A DNA stretch of 7,920 nucleotides from Clostridiales bacterium. Lineage in GTDB: Bacteria; Bacillota; Clostridia; Lutisporales; Lutisporaceae. Under the pieces are notes generated by a model. That model saw nothing but the letters and a program-made list of their open reading frames with translations. It was not told the DNA's origin and did not search any database. Shown one piece after another: positions 1 through 5,052 of the stretch (within the stretch, counting starts at the first letter, position 1; each line of letters starts with the position of its first letter). A program made the position numbers and the translations under genes. The stretch is taken from the NCBI GenBank assembly GCA_012522255.1, contig JAAYKT010000494.1, forward strand, positions 1 through 7,920, given 5' to 3'.

Positions 1-8
1 GTTTAAGG

Positions 9-45
9 TGTTACAAAGTAACAGTATTATAATTATTTTATAATA
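9..45. promoter_or_regulatory. Two small inverted repeats and TATAAT motifs upstream of ackA
   Basis: Two perfect inverted repeats lie before ackA. The first is TGTTAC-AAA-GTAACA (9-23). The second is TATTATAA-TTATT-TTATAATA (25-32 with 38-45). The second contains two TATAAT hexamers (28-33 and 39-44), but neither has a convincing -35 box at the right distance. The first repeat sits about where a -35 or operator would be for the 39-44 hexamer. This could be an operator-containing promoter of ackA, or the tail of the gene to the left. Nothing here identifies a regulator. Confidence 0.3.
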
Positions 46-74
46 ACATTTGTCACTTTAGGAGGAGGTAAAAA

Positions 75-1268
75 ATGAGAATTTTTGTTGTAAACTGTGG
101 CAGTTCGTCCTTAAAGTATCAGTTAATAGATATGGAAAAGGAAAAGGTTATAGCCAAAGGATTAGTGGAGAGGATAGGCATCGCAGGTTCCGTGCTGACT
201 CATCAGCCAAATAACGGTGAAAAGGTTGTTATTGAAGAAGATATGCCAACCCATAAAGAAGCACTAAAAAATGTAATTGATGCGCTTGTTGACAAGAATT
301 ATGGTGTCATAAAAAGCATGGATGAAATCAGTGCCGTAGGCCATAGGGTGGTTCATGCAGGAGAAAAGTTTGCGTATTCCGTGGTGATTAATGATGAGGT
401 TATGAATGCATTAAAAGAATGTATTGATTTGGCACCCTTACATAATCCTCCAAATATTTTAGGAATCGAAGCATGTAAAGAATTGATGCCGAATGTGCAG
501 ATGGTTGGTGTATTTGATACTGCATTCCATCAATCCATGCTGCCTTATGCATATATTTATGCTTTACCTTATGAATATTACACTGAGTATGGTGTCAGAA
601 GATACGGTTTCCACGGAACATCTCATAAGTATGTAGCAGAGAGAGCTGCATCAATTTTAGGGAAAGATTTAAAAGAACTAAAAATAGTTACGTGCCATTT
701 AGGCAATGGTGCAAGCATTACGGCCGTTAAGGATGGGAAATCTATTGATACGAGCATGGGCTTCACACCTTTGGAAGGTTTAGTAATGGGTACCAGATGC
801 GGTGATATAGATCCGGCTATTTGTGGATTTTTAATGGAAAATGAAAAAATTGATATCGACGGATTAAATAATATTTTGAATAAAAAATCCGGAGTGTTGG
901 GCATTTCCGGAATAAGCAGCGATTTTAGGGATATAGAGACCGCTTCTAAGGAAGGAAATAAAAGAGCATCATTGGCATTGGAGGTTTTTGCTCATAATGT
1001 TAGAAAGTATATAGGGGCTTATGCTGCAGTAATGGGAGGAGTCGACGCTGTAGTGTTCACGGCAGGGCTTGGAGAAAACTCATCAAGTATGAGAGCAAGC
1101 ATATGCAATGGTCTTGAATTCTTAGGTTTAGTAATTGATGAAGATAAGAATAATATTAGAGGAGAAGAGGCCATTATATCCACTGATGATTCAAAGGCGA
1201 AAATACTTCTTATACCGACAAATGAAGAACTTATGATAGCAAAGGACACAGAGGCATTAATTAAATAA
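75..1268 (+). CDS. ackA: Acetate kinase
   Basis: Cytoplasmic acetate kinase interconverts acetyl phosphate + ADP with acetate + ATP. It is the substrate-level phosphorylation step of acetate fermentation, working after phosphotransacetylase (Pta). The 397-residue length is normal for the family. Motifs are in order: VNCGSSSLKYQ (6-16, with N7), GHRVVHAGE (89-97, with R91), FDTAFH (147-152, with the catalytic Asp148), RYGFHGTSHKY (176-186, with His180), HLGNGAS (208-214), GTRCGDIDP (239-247, with R241), FTAGLGEN (328-335) and TNEE (382-385, with Glu384). These residue numbers coincide with those of the well-studied Methanosarcina enzyme, so no internal gap is likely. The ATG follows GGAGGAGGT (61-69) at normal spacing. 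pta is not in view and may lie just to the left. The next promoter begins 18 bases after the stop and no terminator hairpin is visible between them. Confidence 0.98.
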   Translation: MRIFVVNCGSSSLKYQLIDMEKEKVIAKGLVERIGIAGSVLTHQPNNGEKVVIEEDMPTHKEALKNVIDALVDKNYGVIKSMDEISAVGHRVVHAGEKFAYSVVINDEVMNALKECIDLAPLHNPPNILGIEACKELMPNVQMVGVFDTAFHQSMLPYAYIYALPYEYYTEYGVRRYGFHGTSHKYVAERAASILGKDLKELKIVTCHLGNGASITAVKDGKSIDTSMGFTPLEGLVMGTRCGDIDPAICGFLMENEKIDIDGLNNILNKKSGVLGISGISSDFRDIETASKEGNKRASLALEVFAHNVRKYIGAYAAVMGGVDAVVFTAGLGENSSSMRASICNGLEFLGLVIDEDKNNIRGEEAIISTDDSKAKILLIPTNEELMIAKDTEALIK

Positions 1269-1285
1269 AGGTTGAAGTTATATTC

Positions 1286-1314
1286 TTGACAAAGCACACT
1301 TTGATTTGTATAAT
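1286..1314 (+). promoter_or_regulatory. Consensus sigma-A promoter for yceD-rpmF
   Basis: TTGACA (1286-1291) and TATAAT (1309-1314) are separated by exactly 17 bases, a perfect match to the housekeeping sigma-factor consensus. Transcription would start near 1321, leaving a leader of about 22 bases before the yceD start. The promoter shows that yceD-rpmF is transcribed independently of ackA. Confidence 0.9.
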
Positions 1315-1343
1315 AAAATTCGTTAATTATTGAAGGTGGTAAT

Positions 1344-1850
1344 ATGGAAATAAGTCTGGCTGAAGTTTTTGCAAATGAAGGTGTAAAAAAATTTTTCGAA
1401 TTTGATGAATTTCCTAAAGAAGATAGGTTTGAGTTTAATGGTGAGGAACTTAGAATACTGAAACCTCTTCAGGTATCCGGGTATATTATCAGATATGAAG
1501 AAAAAATAAGTTTACAGATGGGCATCAAAACTTCCATACAAAGAATTTGTTCAAGATGTTTGACAGCTTTTGAAGAATCCATAGACATTATGGCAAACTT
1601 TACCTTTGGAAAGGATAATAAGGATGCTGATAATGATTCAATTCCCATTTATGGAGATTCAATAGTAATTGATGAAATAGTAATTGATGAAGTTCTAAGT
1701 CAAATATCCATGAAACCACTATGCAATACGGATTGCAATGGGCTTTGCCCTATATGCGGCACAAATAAAAATTTGGGGCAATGTGATTGTGTTATAGACG
1801 AAGTTGATCCGCGCCTGGAAATCTTAAAAAGTTTGCTTGAAAAGGAATAA
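1344..1850 (+). CDS. yceD: YceD/DUF177 family protein (ribosome-associated, 23S rRNA accumulation)
   Basis: This 168-residue protein is of the DUF177/YceD family, which is almost always encoded directly before rpmF. In E. coli, YceD is needed for normal accumulation of 23S rRNA. The exact biochemical role is unsettled. The family's features are visible: an N-terminal half ending in a C-x2-C pair (RICSRC, C69 and C72), an acidic middle region (about 90-120) and a C-terminal cysteine cluster (C127, C131, C135, C138, C147, C149), suggesting metal binding as in many Gram-positive members. The end is acidic with a short helix. The start follows AAGGTGGT (1333-1340) closely. The stop codon abuts the rpmF ribosome binding site, so the two genes are probably translated together. 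An exact 15-base tandem duplication (1662-1691) encodes IVIDE twice. Confidence 0.9.
   Translation: MEISLAEVFANEGVKKFFEFDEFPKEDRFEFNGEELRILKPLQVSGYIIRYEEKISLQMGIKTSIQRICSRCLTAFEESIDIMANFTFGKDNKDADNDSIPIYGDSIVIDEIVIDEVLSQISMKPLCNTDCNGLCPICGTNKNLGQCDCVIDEVDPRLEILKSLLEKE
1662..1691 (+). repeat. Exact 15-base tandem duplication inside yceD
   Basis: ATAGTAATTGATGAA occurs twice head to tail (1662-1676 and 1677-1691) with no mismatch. It is in frame and encodes the five residues IVIDE twice, around residues 107-116. It falls in the acidic linker before the C-terminal cysteine cluster, where the family varies in length. It looks like a replication-slippage duplication that does not break the gene. 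Confidence 0.9.
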
Positions 1851-1862
1851 GGAGGTGCTTAA

Positions 1863-2042
1863 ATGGCTTTACCTAAAGGTAAAATCTCAAAGTCAAGAAG
1901 AGATAAAAGAAGAGCTAATTGGAAATTAACATTACCGGGACTTGTTGAATGCCCGAAGTGCCATGAACCCAAATTACCCCATAGGGTATGTCAATCTTGT
2001 GGGTATTACAAAAATAGAACGGTTATCAAGGTCGAAGATTAA
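1863..2042 (+). CDS. rpmF: Large ribosomal subunit protein bL32 (zinc-binding form)
   Basis: This 59-residue protein is ribosomal protein bL32, a component of the 50S subunit. The conserved start is seen as MALPKGKISKSRRDKRRANW, followed by a zinc ribbon with four cysteines: CPKC (30-33) and CQSC (43-46). This is the C+ zinc-dependent form. Some bacteria also carry a C- paralogue for zinc starvation, but none is in the window. GGAGGT (1851-1856) lies immediately after the yceD stop and 6 bases before the ATG, so yceD and rpmF form one operon. The rpmF stop codon lies inside the left arm of the terminator hairpin, so the operon ends here. Length and motifs are normal. Confidence 0.97.
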   Translation: MALPKGKISKSRRDKRRANWKLTLPGLVECPKCHEPKLPHRVCQSCGYYKNRTVIKVED

Positions 2043-2070
2043 AAATAACAGCTTAAAAGCTGTTATTTTT
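2041..2070 (+). terminator. Rho-independent terminator after rpmF
   Basis: A perfect inverted repeat with 14-base arms (2041-2054 and 2057-2070) is centred on AACAGCTT-AA-AAGCTGTT and ends in TTTTT. It starts within the rpmF stop codon. The A-rich left arm and U-rich right arm mean it could also act on transcripts from the other strand, but no gene approaches from that side. Confidence 0.93.
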
Positions 2071-2076
2071 AATCTG

Positions 2077-2104
2077 TTGACAAAGTGTGTAAAAATTGTA
2101 TATT
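2077..2104 (+). promoter_or_regulatory. Probable sigma-A promoter for plsX
   Basis: TTGACA (2077-2082) is followed after 16 bases by TATATT (2099-2104). An alternative -10 shifted by one or two bases is possible because the stretch is AT-rich. It lies directly after the rpmF terminator and is the only good promoter before plsX. The predicted start point is near 2111, inside the FapR-box-like sequence, which would give a leader of about 200 bases before plsX. Confidence 0.7.
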
Positions 2105-2119
2105 AATAATTAATACTAA
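2103..2119. promoter_or_regulatory. FapR-operator-like inverted repeat at the plsX promoter
   Basis: TTAATAATTAATACTAA is a 17-base imperfect palindrome with half-sites TTAATA and TACTAA, one mismatch from symmetric. It agrees at 13 of 17 positions with the FapR box as I recall it (TTAGTATCTGATACTAA form). FapR represses fatty-acid and phospholipid genes and is released by malonyl-CoA or malonyl-ACP. The site overlaps the -10 and start region, where a repressor would act. The AT-rich background makes a chance match possible. Confidence 0.4.
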
Positions 2120-2150
2120 ATATCATATATAACACTAACAGAAGGTGCTT

Positions 2151-2262
2151 ATGTAATGCAGTTGTTTAATAATAAGCAAGGCAAAAGGGATATTATTGTT
2201 GCAGAAATTTAAAGTCAGGCAAACAAATATTTTTTGGTGCTTATAAGAAGTATAGGCTTTAA
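2151..2262 (+). pseudogene. fapR: Probable relic of fapR (C-terminal remnant)
   Basis: In many Bacillota, fapR (repressor of lipid synthesis, about 190 residues) sits between rpmF and plsX or just before plsX. Here a good ribosome binding site (GAAGGTG, 2141-2147) precedes ATG codons at 2151 (followed at once by TAA) and at 2156, which opens an 18-codon reading frame ending at 2212. Read across three frames, the translation is GKRDIIVAEI (2180-2209), KVRQTNIF (2211-2234) and GAYKKYRL with stop (2236-2262). This pattern resembles the last strand pair of the FapR hotdog domain (G-N/K-x-x-V-x-V-x-x-x-V ... VFxGxFxxF). Both frame changes fall in T runs. I infer that the start signals and last 28 or so codons remain and the rest was deleted. 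The match is short and from memory. The alternative is an unrelated leader peptide. Confidence 0.42.
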
Positions 2263-2315
2263 GTCTTCTGGGGTAAATTTATATCGATGCCTTTTGTCGG
2301 CAAGGAGGGTAAGTT

Positions 2316-3311
2316 ATGAAGATCGCAATAGATGCAATGGGAGGAGATAACGCACCAAAGGCCATAATTGAAGGCAGTTTGGAGGCTATCTCTGAATATG
2401 GGGTAGAAGTCTATTTAATAGGTTTAAAAAAAGAGATTATTGACCTATTGGGAAATCTTGAAGAATATTCGAAGCTACATATAGTAGAAGCTAATGAGAT
2501 TATTGAAAACAGTGATAACCCGGTAAAAGCAATAAAACAGAAGAAAGACTCCTCTATGGTTTTAGGCTTGAGTTTAGTAAAAGATAATACTTGTGATGCA
2601 TTTCTTTCTGCAGGAAGCACAGGAGCCTTTTTAGCAGGTTCTTTGCTGAGAGTAGGTAGAATAAAAGGCATAGACAGGCCTGCACTTTCACCTGTTTTGC
2701 CTTCCATGAAAGGCGGATATATGCTAATAGATGCCGGTGCCAATGTAGATTGCAAACCAAAAAACATTTTACAGTTTGCAATAATGGGGTCAATATATAT
2801 GGAAAAAGTGTTAGGCATTATTTCTCCAAAGGTCGGTTTGTTGAGTAATGGAACAGAAGAAGGCAAAGGCAATGAGCTGACAAAACAAAGCCATGAACTG
2901 TTAAAAAACAGCAATATAAATTTTATAGGCAACATAGAAGCAAGAGATATGATATATGGTGTATGTGACGTATGTGTATGTGATGGTTTTGTAGGTAATG
3001 TGGTTCTAAAAAACACAGAAGGGCTGGCCTCCGGAATAATGAGTATGATAAAAGAAGAAATTACAAAAACTACGGTTTCGAAGATTGGAGCCATGTTAAT
3101 AAAAAACAGCTTGATAGGTTTGAAAAAGCGTTTTGATTACAAAGAATATGGCGGCGCGCCTTTTTTAGGTATAAACGGAATTATGATCAAAGCCCATGGA
3201 AGTTCAGATAAAAAAGCGATAAAAAATGCAATAAGGCAAGCAAAACTCTTATATGATAATAAGTGTATTGATTTGATAAGAGCCGAAATCGAAAGGGCGG
3301 AAATTGTTTAA
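2316..3311 (+). CDS. plsX: Phosphate acyltransferase PlsX
   Basis: PlsX converts acyl-ACP + phosphate into acyl phosphate + ACP. It is a peripheral membrane enzyme that supplies PlsY for the first acylation of glycerol-3-phosphate. The 331 residues match the family's length, and the conserved blocks are intact: DAMGGD (6-11), SAGSTGA (98-104), DAGANVDC (139-146), LLSNGTEEGKG (175-185), CDGFVGNV (222-229), YGGAPFLGING (278-288) and AHGSS (293-297). The ATG follows AAGGAGGG (2302-2309). The gene appears fully functional although its neighbours are not: a probable fapR remnant lies upstream, and a fabG relic starts within a few bases of its stop codon. The usual partners fabH/fabK/fabD are absent from the junction. 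Because acpP lies nearby, PlsX and its substrate carrier remain linked. Confidence 0.97.
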   Translation: MKIAIDAMGGDNAPKAIIEGSLEAISEYGVEVYLIGLKKEIIDLLGNLEEYSKLHIVEANEIIENSDNPVKAIKQKKDSSMVLGLSLVKDNTCDAFLSAGSTGAFLAGSLLRVGRIKGIDRPALSPVLPSMKGGYMLIDAGANVDCKPKNILQFAIMGSIYMEKVLGIISPKVGLLSNGTEEGKGNELTKQSHELLKNSNINFIGNIEARDMIYGVCDVCVCDGFVGNVVLKNTEGLASGIMSMIKEEITKTTVSKIGAMLIKNSLIGLKKRFDYKEYGGAPFLGINGIMIKAHGSSDKKAIKNAIRQAKLLYDNKCIDLIRAEIERAEIV

Positions 3312-3619
3312 CCTAAATGCAGATGTATAGGATGACCGTAAGGCAGAAAATTTATTTGTAAAAGTATTAAAAGAATTTGACAGCATAGATATATTAGTAA
3401 ATAATGCGGGTTTGACAAAGGATATTCTAATAATAAAGAGAAAGGTTTTGTTTCGACTGCCGTTCCTCCAAATCAACAAGGAATAAATATTAGTGACAAT
3501 TTCGTTAAAAAACGTAGAAAATCTTGAGATATTGTTAATGCAGCGCTATTTTTAAGCTTGAAAGCATTCAGACTTATATCGGGCAAGTAATTAATATTGA
3601 CGGGGGAATGGTAATGTAA
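3312..3619 (+). pseudogene. fabG: Relic of fabG (3-oxoacyl-ACP reductase)
   Basis: Three pieces of FabG are recognisable in the correct order but in three different frames. Piece 1 (3316-3438) reads NADV-stop-DDRKAENLF, then KEFDSIDILVNNAGLTKD; DILVNNAG is the hallmark NNAG motif of short-chain dehydrogenases. It carries an in-frame TAG (3328-3330). Piece 2 (3489-3584) reads SDNFVKK, then stop TGA (3525-3527), then DIVNAALFLS, matching the family's PEDIANAVLFLAS region. Piece 3 (3578-3619) reads IGQVINIDGGMVM and a stop, the typical FabG C-terminus. The N-terminal nucleotide-binding GxxxGIG region and the part with the catalytic Ser-Tyr-Lys are missing. About 308 bases remain of a gene that is normally about 740. 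It cannot make an active reductase. Its position between plsX and acpP is exactly where fabG lies in Bacillus-type clusters. Confidence 0.9.
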
Positions 3620-3625
3620 TATTAT
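3597..3625 (+). promoter_or_regulatory. Probable promoter of acpP, nested in the fabG relic tail
   Basis: TTGACG (3597-3602) and TATTAT (3620-3625) are spaced by 17 bases. The -35 is formed by the codons for I-D-G near the end of the fabG relic. The predicted start near 3632 leaves a leader of about 26 bases to the acpP start. A TATAAT at 3631-3636 is an alternative -10 but has no -35 at suitable distance. Confidence 0.65.
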
Positions 3626-3640
3626 CATAATATAATCTCA

Positions 3641-3650
3641 GAGGGGAGGT
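3641..3650 (+). promoter_or_regulatory. Ribosome binding site fixing the acpP start
   Basis: GAGGGGAGGT is a strong Shine-Dalgarno sequence. It overlaps the in-frame GTG at 3649, which therefore cannot be the start, and lies 7-8 bases before the GTG at 3658, which is the better choice. Confidence 0.85.
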
Positions 3651-3657
3651 GTGGCTT

Positions 3658-3882
3658 GTGATTTTTGAAAAGATACAAGAAAAGATTTCTGAACAATTAG
3701 GAATTGATGCTGAAGAAGTAACAATGGAATCTTCCTTCATAGAGGATTTAGGAGCCGATTCACTGGATATTGTTGAGCTTCTTATGGCTTTGGAAGAAGA
3801 ATTTGATATAGAAATACCTGATGAGGAAGCTGAAAAGTTAGTTACTGTCAGTGATGTGGTAGATTACATAAAAAACAGTTAA
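3658..3882 (+). CDS. acpP: Acyl carrier protein
   Basis: ACP carries growing and finished acyl chains on a 4'-phosphopantetheine arm and donates them to PlsX. The 74-residue acidic protein has the family's four-helix pattern and the modification site in LGADSLDIVELLMALEEEF, with Ser35 of the DSL motif as the attachment point. I choose the GTG at 3658 rather than the upstream in-frame GTG at 3649. The latter overlaps the ribosome binding site and would add a three-residue extension (MWL) atypical of the family. The protein from 3658 begins MIFEKIQEKI, normal for ACP. The gene is flanked by a fabG relic on the left and a fabF relic on the right, and has its own promoter and terminator, so it is probably monocistronic. 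Confidence 0.96.
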   Translation: MIFEKIQEKISEQLGIDAEEVTMESSFIEDLGADSLDIVELLMALEEEFDIEIPDEEAEKLVTVSDVVDYIKNS

Positions 3883-3925
3883 TTTATTAAACTTTATCTA
3901 TTTGATACATCGAAAATACATGGTT

Positions 3926-3956
3926 AAAAAAAAGAGGCTTTAGAGCCTCTTTTAAA
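3926..3956 (+). terminator. Rho-independent terminator after acpP
   Basis: A perfect 10-base-pair stem (AAAAGAGGCT, 3930-3939, with AGCCTCTTTT, 3944-3953) with a TTAG loop ends in a T run. It lies 47 bases after the acpP stop and just before the recognisable fabF relic. A working acpP-fabF operon would not be expected to be separated by such a hairpin. Confidence 0.9.
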
Positions 3957-3961
3957 TTAAG

Positions 3962-4289
3962 ACTGACAAAAAATTTTATAAATACAAGGGTCCCGGAAAA
4001 CGGATTTTTTTTATTTCGTATTACTGATACTCCTTATAAAATTGAAATAAAAACTTACCTATGACAACTTCAAATATAGCAGCAGAGTATATTTTTATGG
4101 CATTTAATGAAAAAGCATTCAGTCTATTTGTTTCTGTAGTTTATAAGTCATCTGTAGATGCAGCAGGTTTGTTCTTGAATGATTCATACGTGCAACACGC
4201 ATAGAAAATTCAACGTAGAGTATGTAATGTCAGGTTCATTTGGGTTTGGCGGGTATAACGTATCTTTAGTATTGAAAAAATATTGTTAG
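3962..4289 (+). pseudogene. fabF: Relic of fabF (3-oxoacyl-ACP synthase II)
   Basis: Most of the 3883-4341 gap between acpP and rnc is a decayed fabF. The frame from 3986 reads KGPGKRIFFI, matching the family's KGPxRISPFFIPM. After 42 bases containing three stop codons, the same frame resumes at 4058 with PMTTSNIAAEYIFMAF, matching PMTISNMAAGNIAIQF. Further on, VYKSSVDAAG (about 4133-4165) may be a shortened STKSxxGHLLGAAG. The clearest part is 4191-4289 in another frame: CNTHRKF, then VEYVMSGSFGFGGYN, then VSLVLKKYC and stop, the FabF C-terminus with its GFGG gating loop. The N-terminal quarter, the active-site cysteine and both catalytic histidine motifs are absent. About 330 bases remain of a gene that is normally about 1240. 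Position before rnc fits the ancestral acpP-fabF-rnc order. Confidence 0.88.
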
Positions 4290-4299
4290 TTGATATACT
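4272..4299 (+). promoter_or_regulatory. Probable promoter of rnc, starting in the fabF relic tail
   Basis: TTGAAA (4272-4277) and TATACT (4294-4299) are separated by 16 bases. The -35 consists of Leu-Lys codons in the last few residues of the fabF relic. The predicted start near 4306 gives a leader of about 36 bases before rnc. It would drive rnc, the radical SAM gene and possibly smc. Confidence 0.6.
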
Positions 4300-4341
4300 T
4301 AATGATAGAAAATCGTTTAGTTACAAGGGAAGGGTCAATAA

Positions 4342-5052
4342 ATGAATGAAAAAAGAAAAAAAGACTTACAAGACCTTGAAAAGGTAATTGATTATTGTTT
4401 TAAAGATAAGGAACTTTTGAATATTGCCTTGACCCATAGTTCCTATGGCAATGGACAAGATTTAAACTTCAAACATAATGAAAGAATGGAGTTTTTAGGG
4501 GATTCAATTCTAAGTATGATTATTTCCTTGCACTTATATAACAGTATAACCGATATGACAGAAGGGCGCTTGACCAGAGCCAGGGCAAACATTGTGTGTG
4601 AGCAGTCCTTATCCTTGGCTGCAACTGAGATTGATTTGGGATATTACATACATATGAGTAAAGGTGAAGAAAATACCGGTGGAAGGAAACGCACTTCCAT
4701 TCTTGCAGATACATTTGAAGCTCTGATTGCTGCCATTTATTTAGACGGTGGGTTTGCCAAGACGAAAAAATTCATACTTAACTTTATGAATGATATTATT
4801 GTATCATCCATGGGAAATAAAATATTTAATGATTATAAGTCATTTTTTCAGGAATATGTGCAGAAAAATAACTTAGGGCCTATAAAATATTTGCTGACAT
4901 CGGAAACGGGCCCGGATCATTTAAAGAATTTTTCTATGGCATTGCTATTGGATAAAAAAGTAGTCGGAACGGGAAAAGGGCATAGCAAAAAAGATGCACA
5001 ACAATCTGCAGCACAGAATGCAATAGAAAAAATGAGGTTATTAGATGAGTAA
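4342..5052 (+). CDS. rnc: Ribonuclease III
   Basis: RNase III is the double-strand-specific endonuclease that processes rRNA precursors and structured mRNAs, acting as a dimer with magnesium. The 236-residue protein has the usual two domains. The nuclease domain (about 12-150) contains the signature NERMEFLGDS (46-55) with acidic residues E50 and D54, and LADTFEALIAAIYLDGG (121-137) with D123 and E126. These align with E. coli E41, D45, D114 and E117 at a constant offset of nine. The double-stranded RNA-binding domain (about 164-233) ends with the conserved GKGHSKKDAQQSAAQNAI block. DYKSFFQEYVQ (164-174) is a slight variation on the more usual DYKTxLQE. The ATG follows AAGGGAAGGG (4325-4334), a weaker site than those of its neighbours. 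The stop overlaps the start of the next gene, so translation is likely coupled. Confidence 0.97.
   Translation: MNEKRKKDLQDLEKVIDYCFKDKELLNIALTHSSYGNGQDLNFKHNERMEFLGDSILSMIISLHLYNSITDMTEGRLTRARANIVCEQSLSLAATEIDLGYYIHMSKGEENTGGRKRTSILADTFEALIAAIYLDGGFAKTKKFILNFMNDIIVSSMGNKIFNDYKSFFQEYVQKNNLGPIKYLLTSETGPDHLKNFSMALLLDKKVVGTGKGHSKKDAQQSAAQNAIEKMRLLDE

Noticed and set aside
623..1297. Minus-strand reading frames opposite ackA
   Set aside because: They are shadows of a gene with every catalytic residue in place, with no start signals of their own.
2263..2301. Short complementary stretches before plsX (such as TGCC/GGCA) as a riboswitch or attenuator
   Set aside because: The stems are only four or five pairs, without a loop or layout of any riboswitch class I recognise.
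2411..3094. Long 227-residue reading frame on the minus strand across plsX
   Set aside because: It lies wholly opposite an intact, motif-complete plsX, has no ribosome binding site or recognisable domain, and its composition is that of an antisense shadow.
3249..3479. Minus-strand reading frame spanning the plsX end and the following gap
   Set aside because: The plus strand of this gap reads as FabG pieces (DILVNNAG). The minus frame has no start signals or known motif.
3649..3657. Upstream GTG as the acpP start, giving a 77-residue protein
   Set aside because: The GTG overlaps the Shine-Dalgarno sequence itself. The GTG at 3658 has proper spacing and gives a standard ACP N-terminus.
4061..4204. 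Forward reading frame of 47 codons from ATG 4061 as a small gene
   Set aside because: It has no ribosome binding site, and its residues match an internal segment of FabF, so it is part of the relic.
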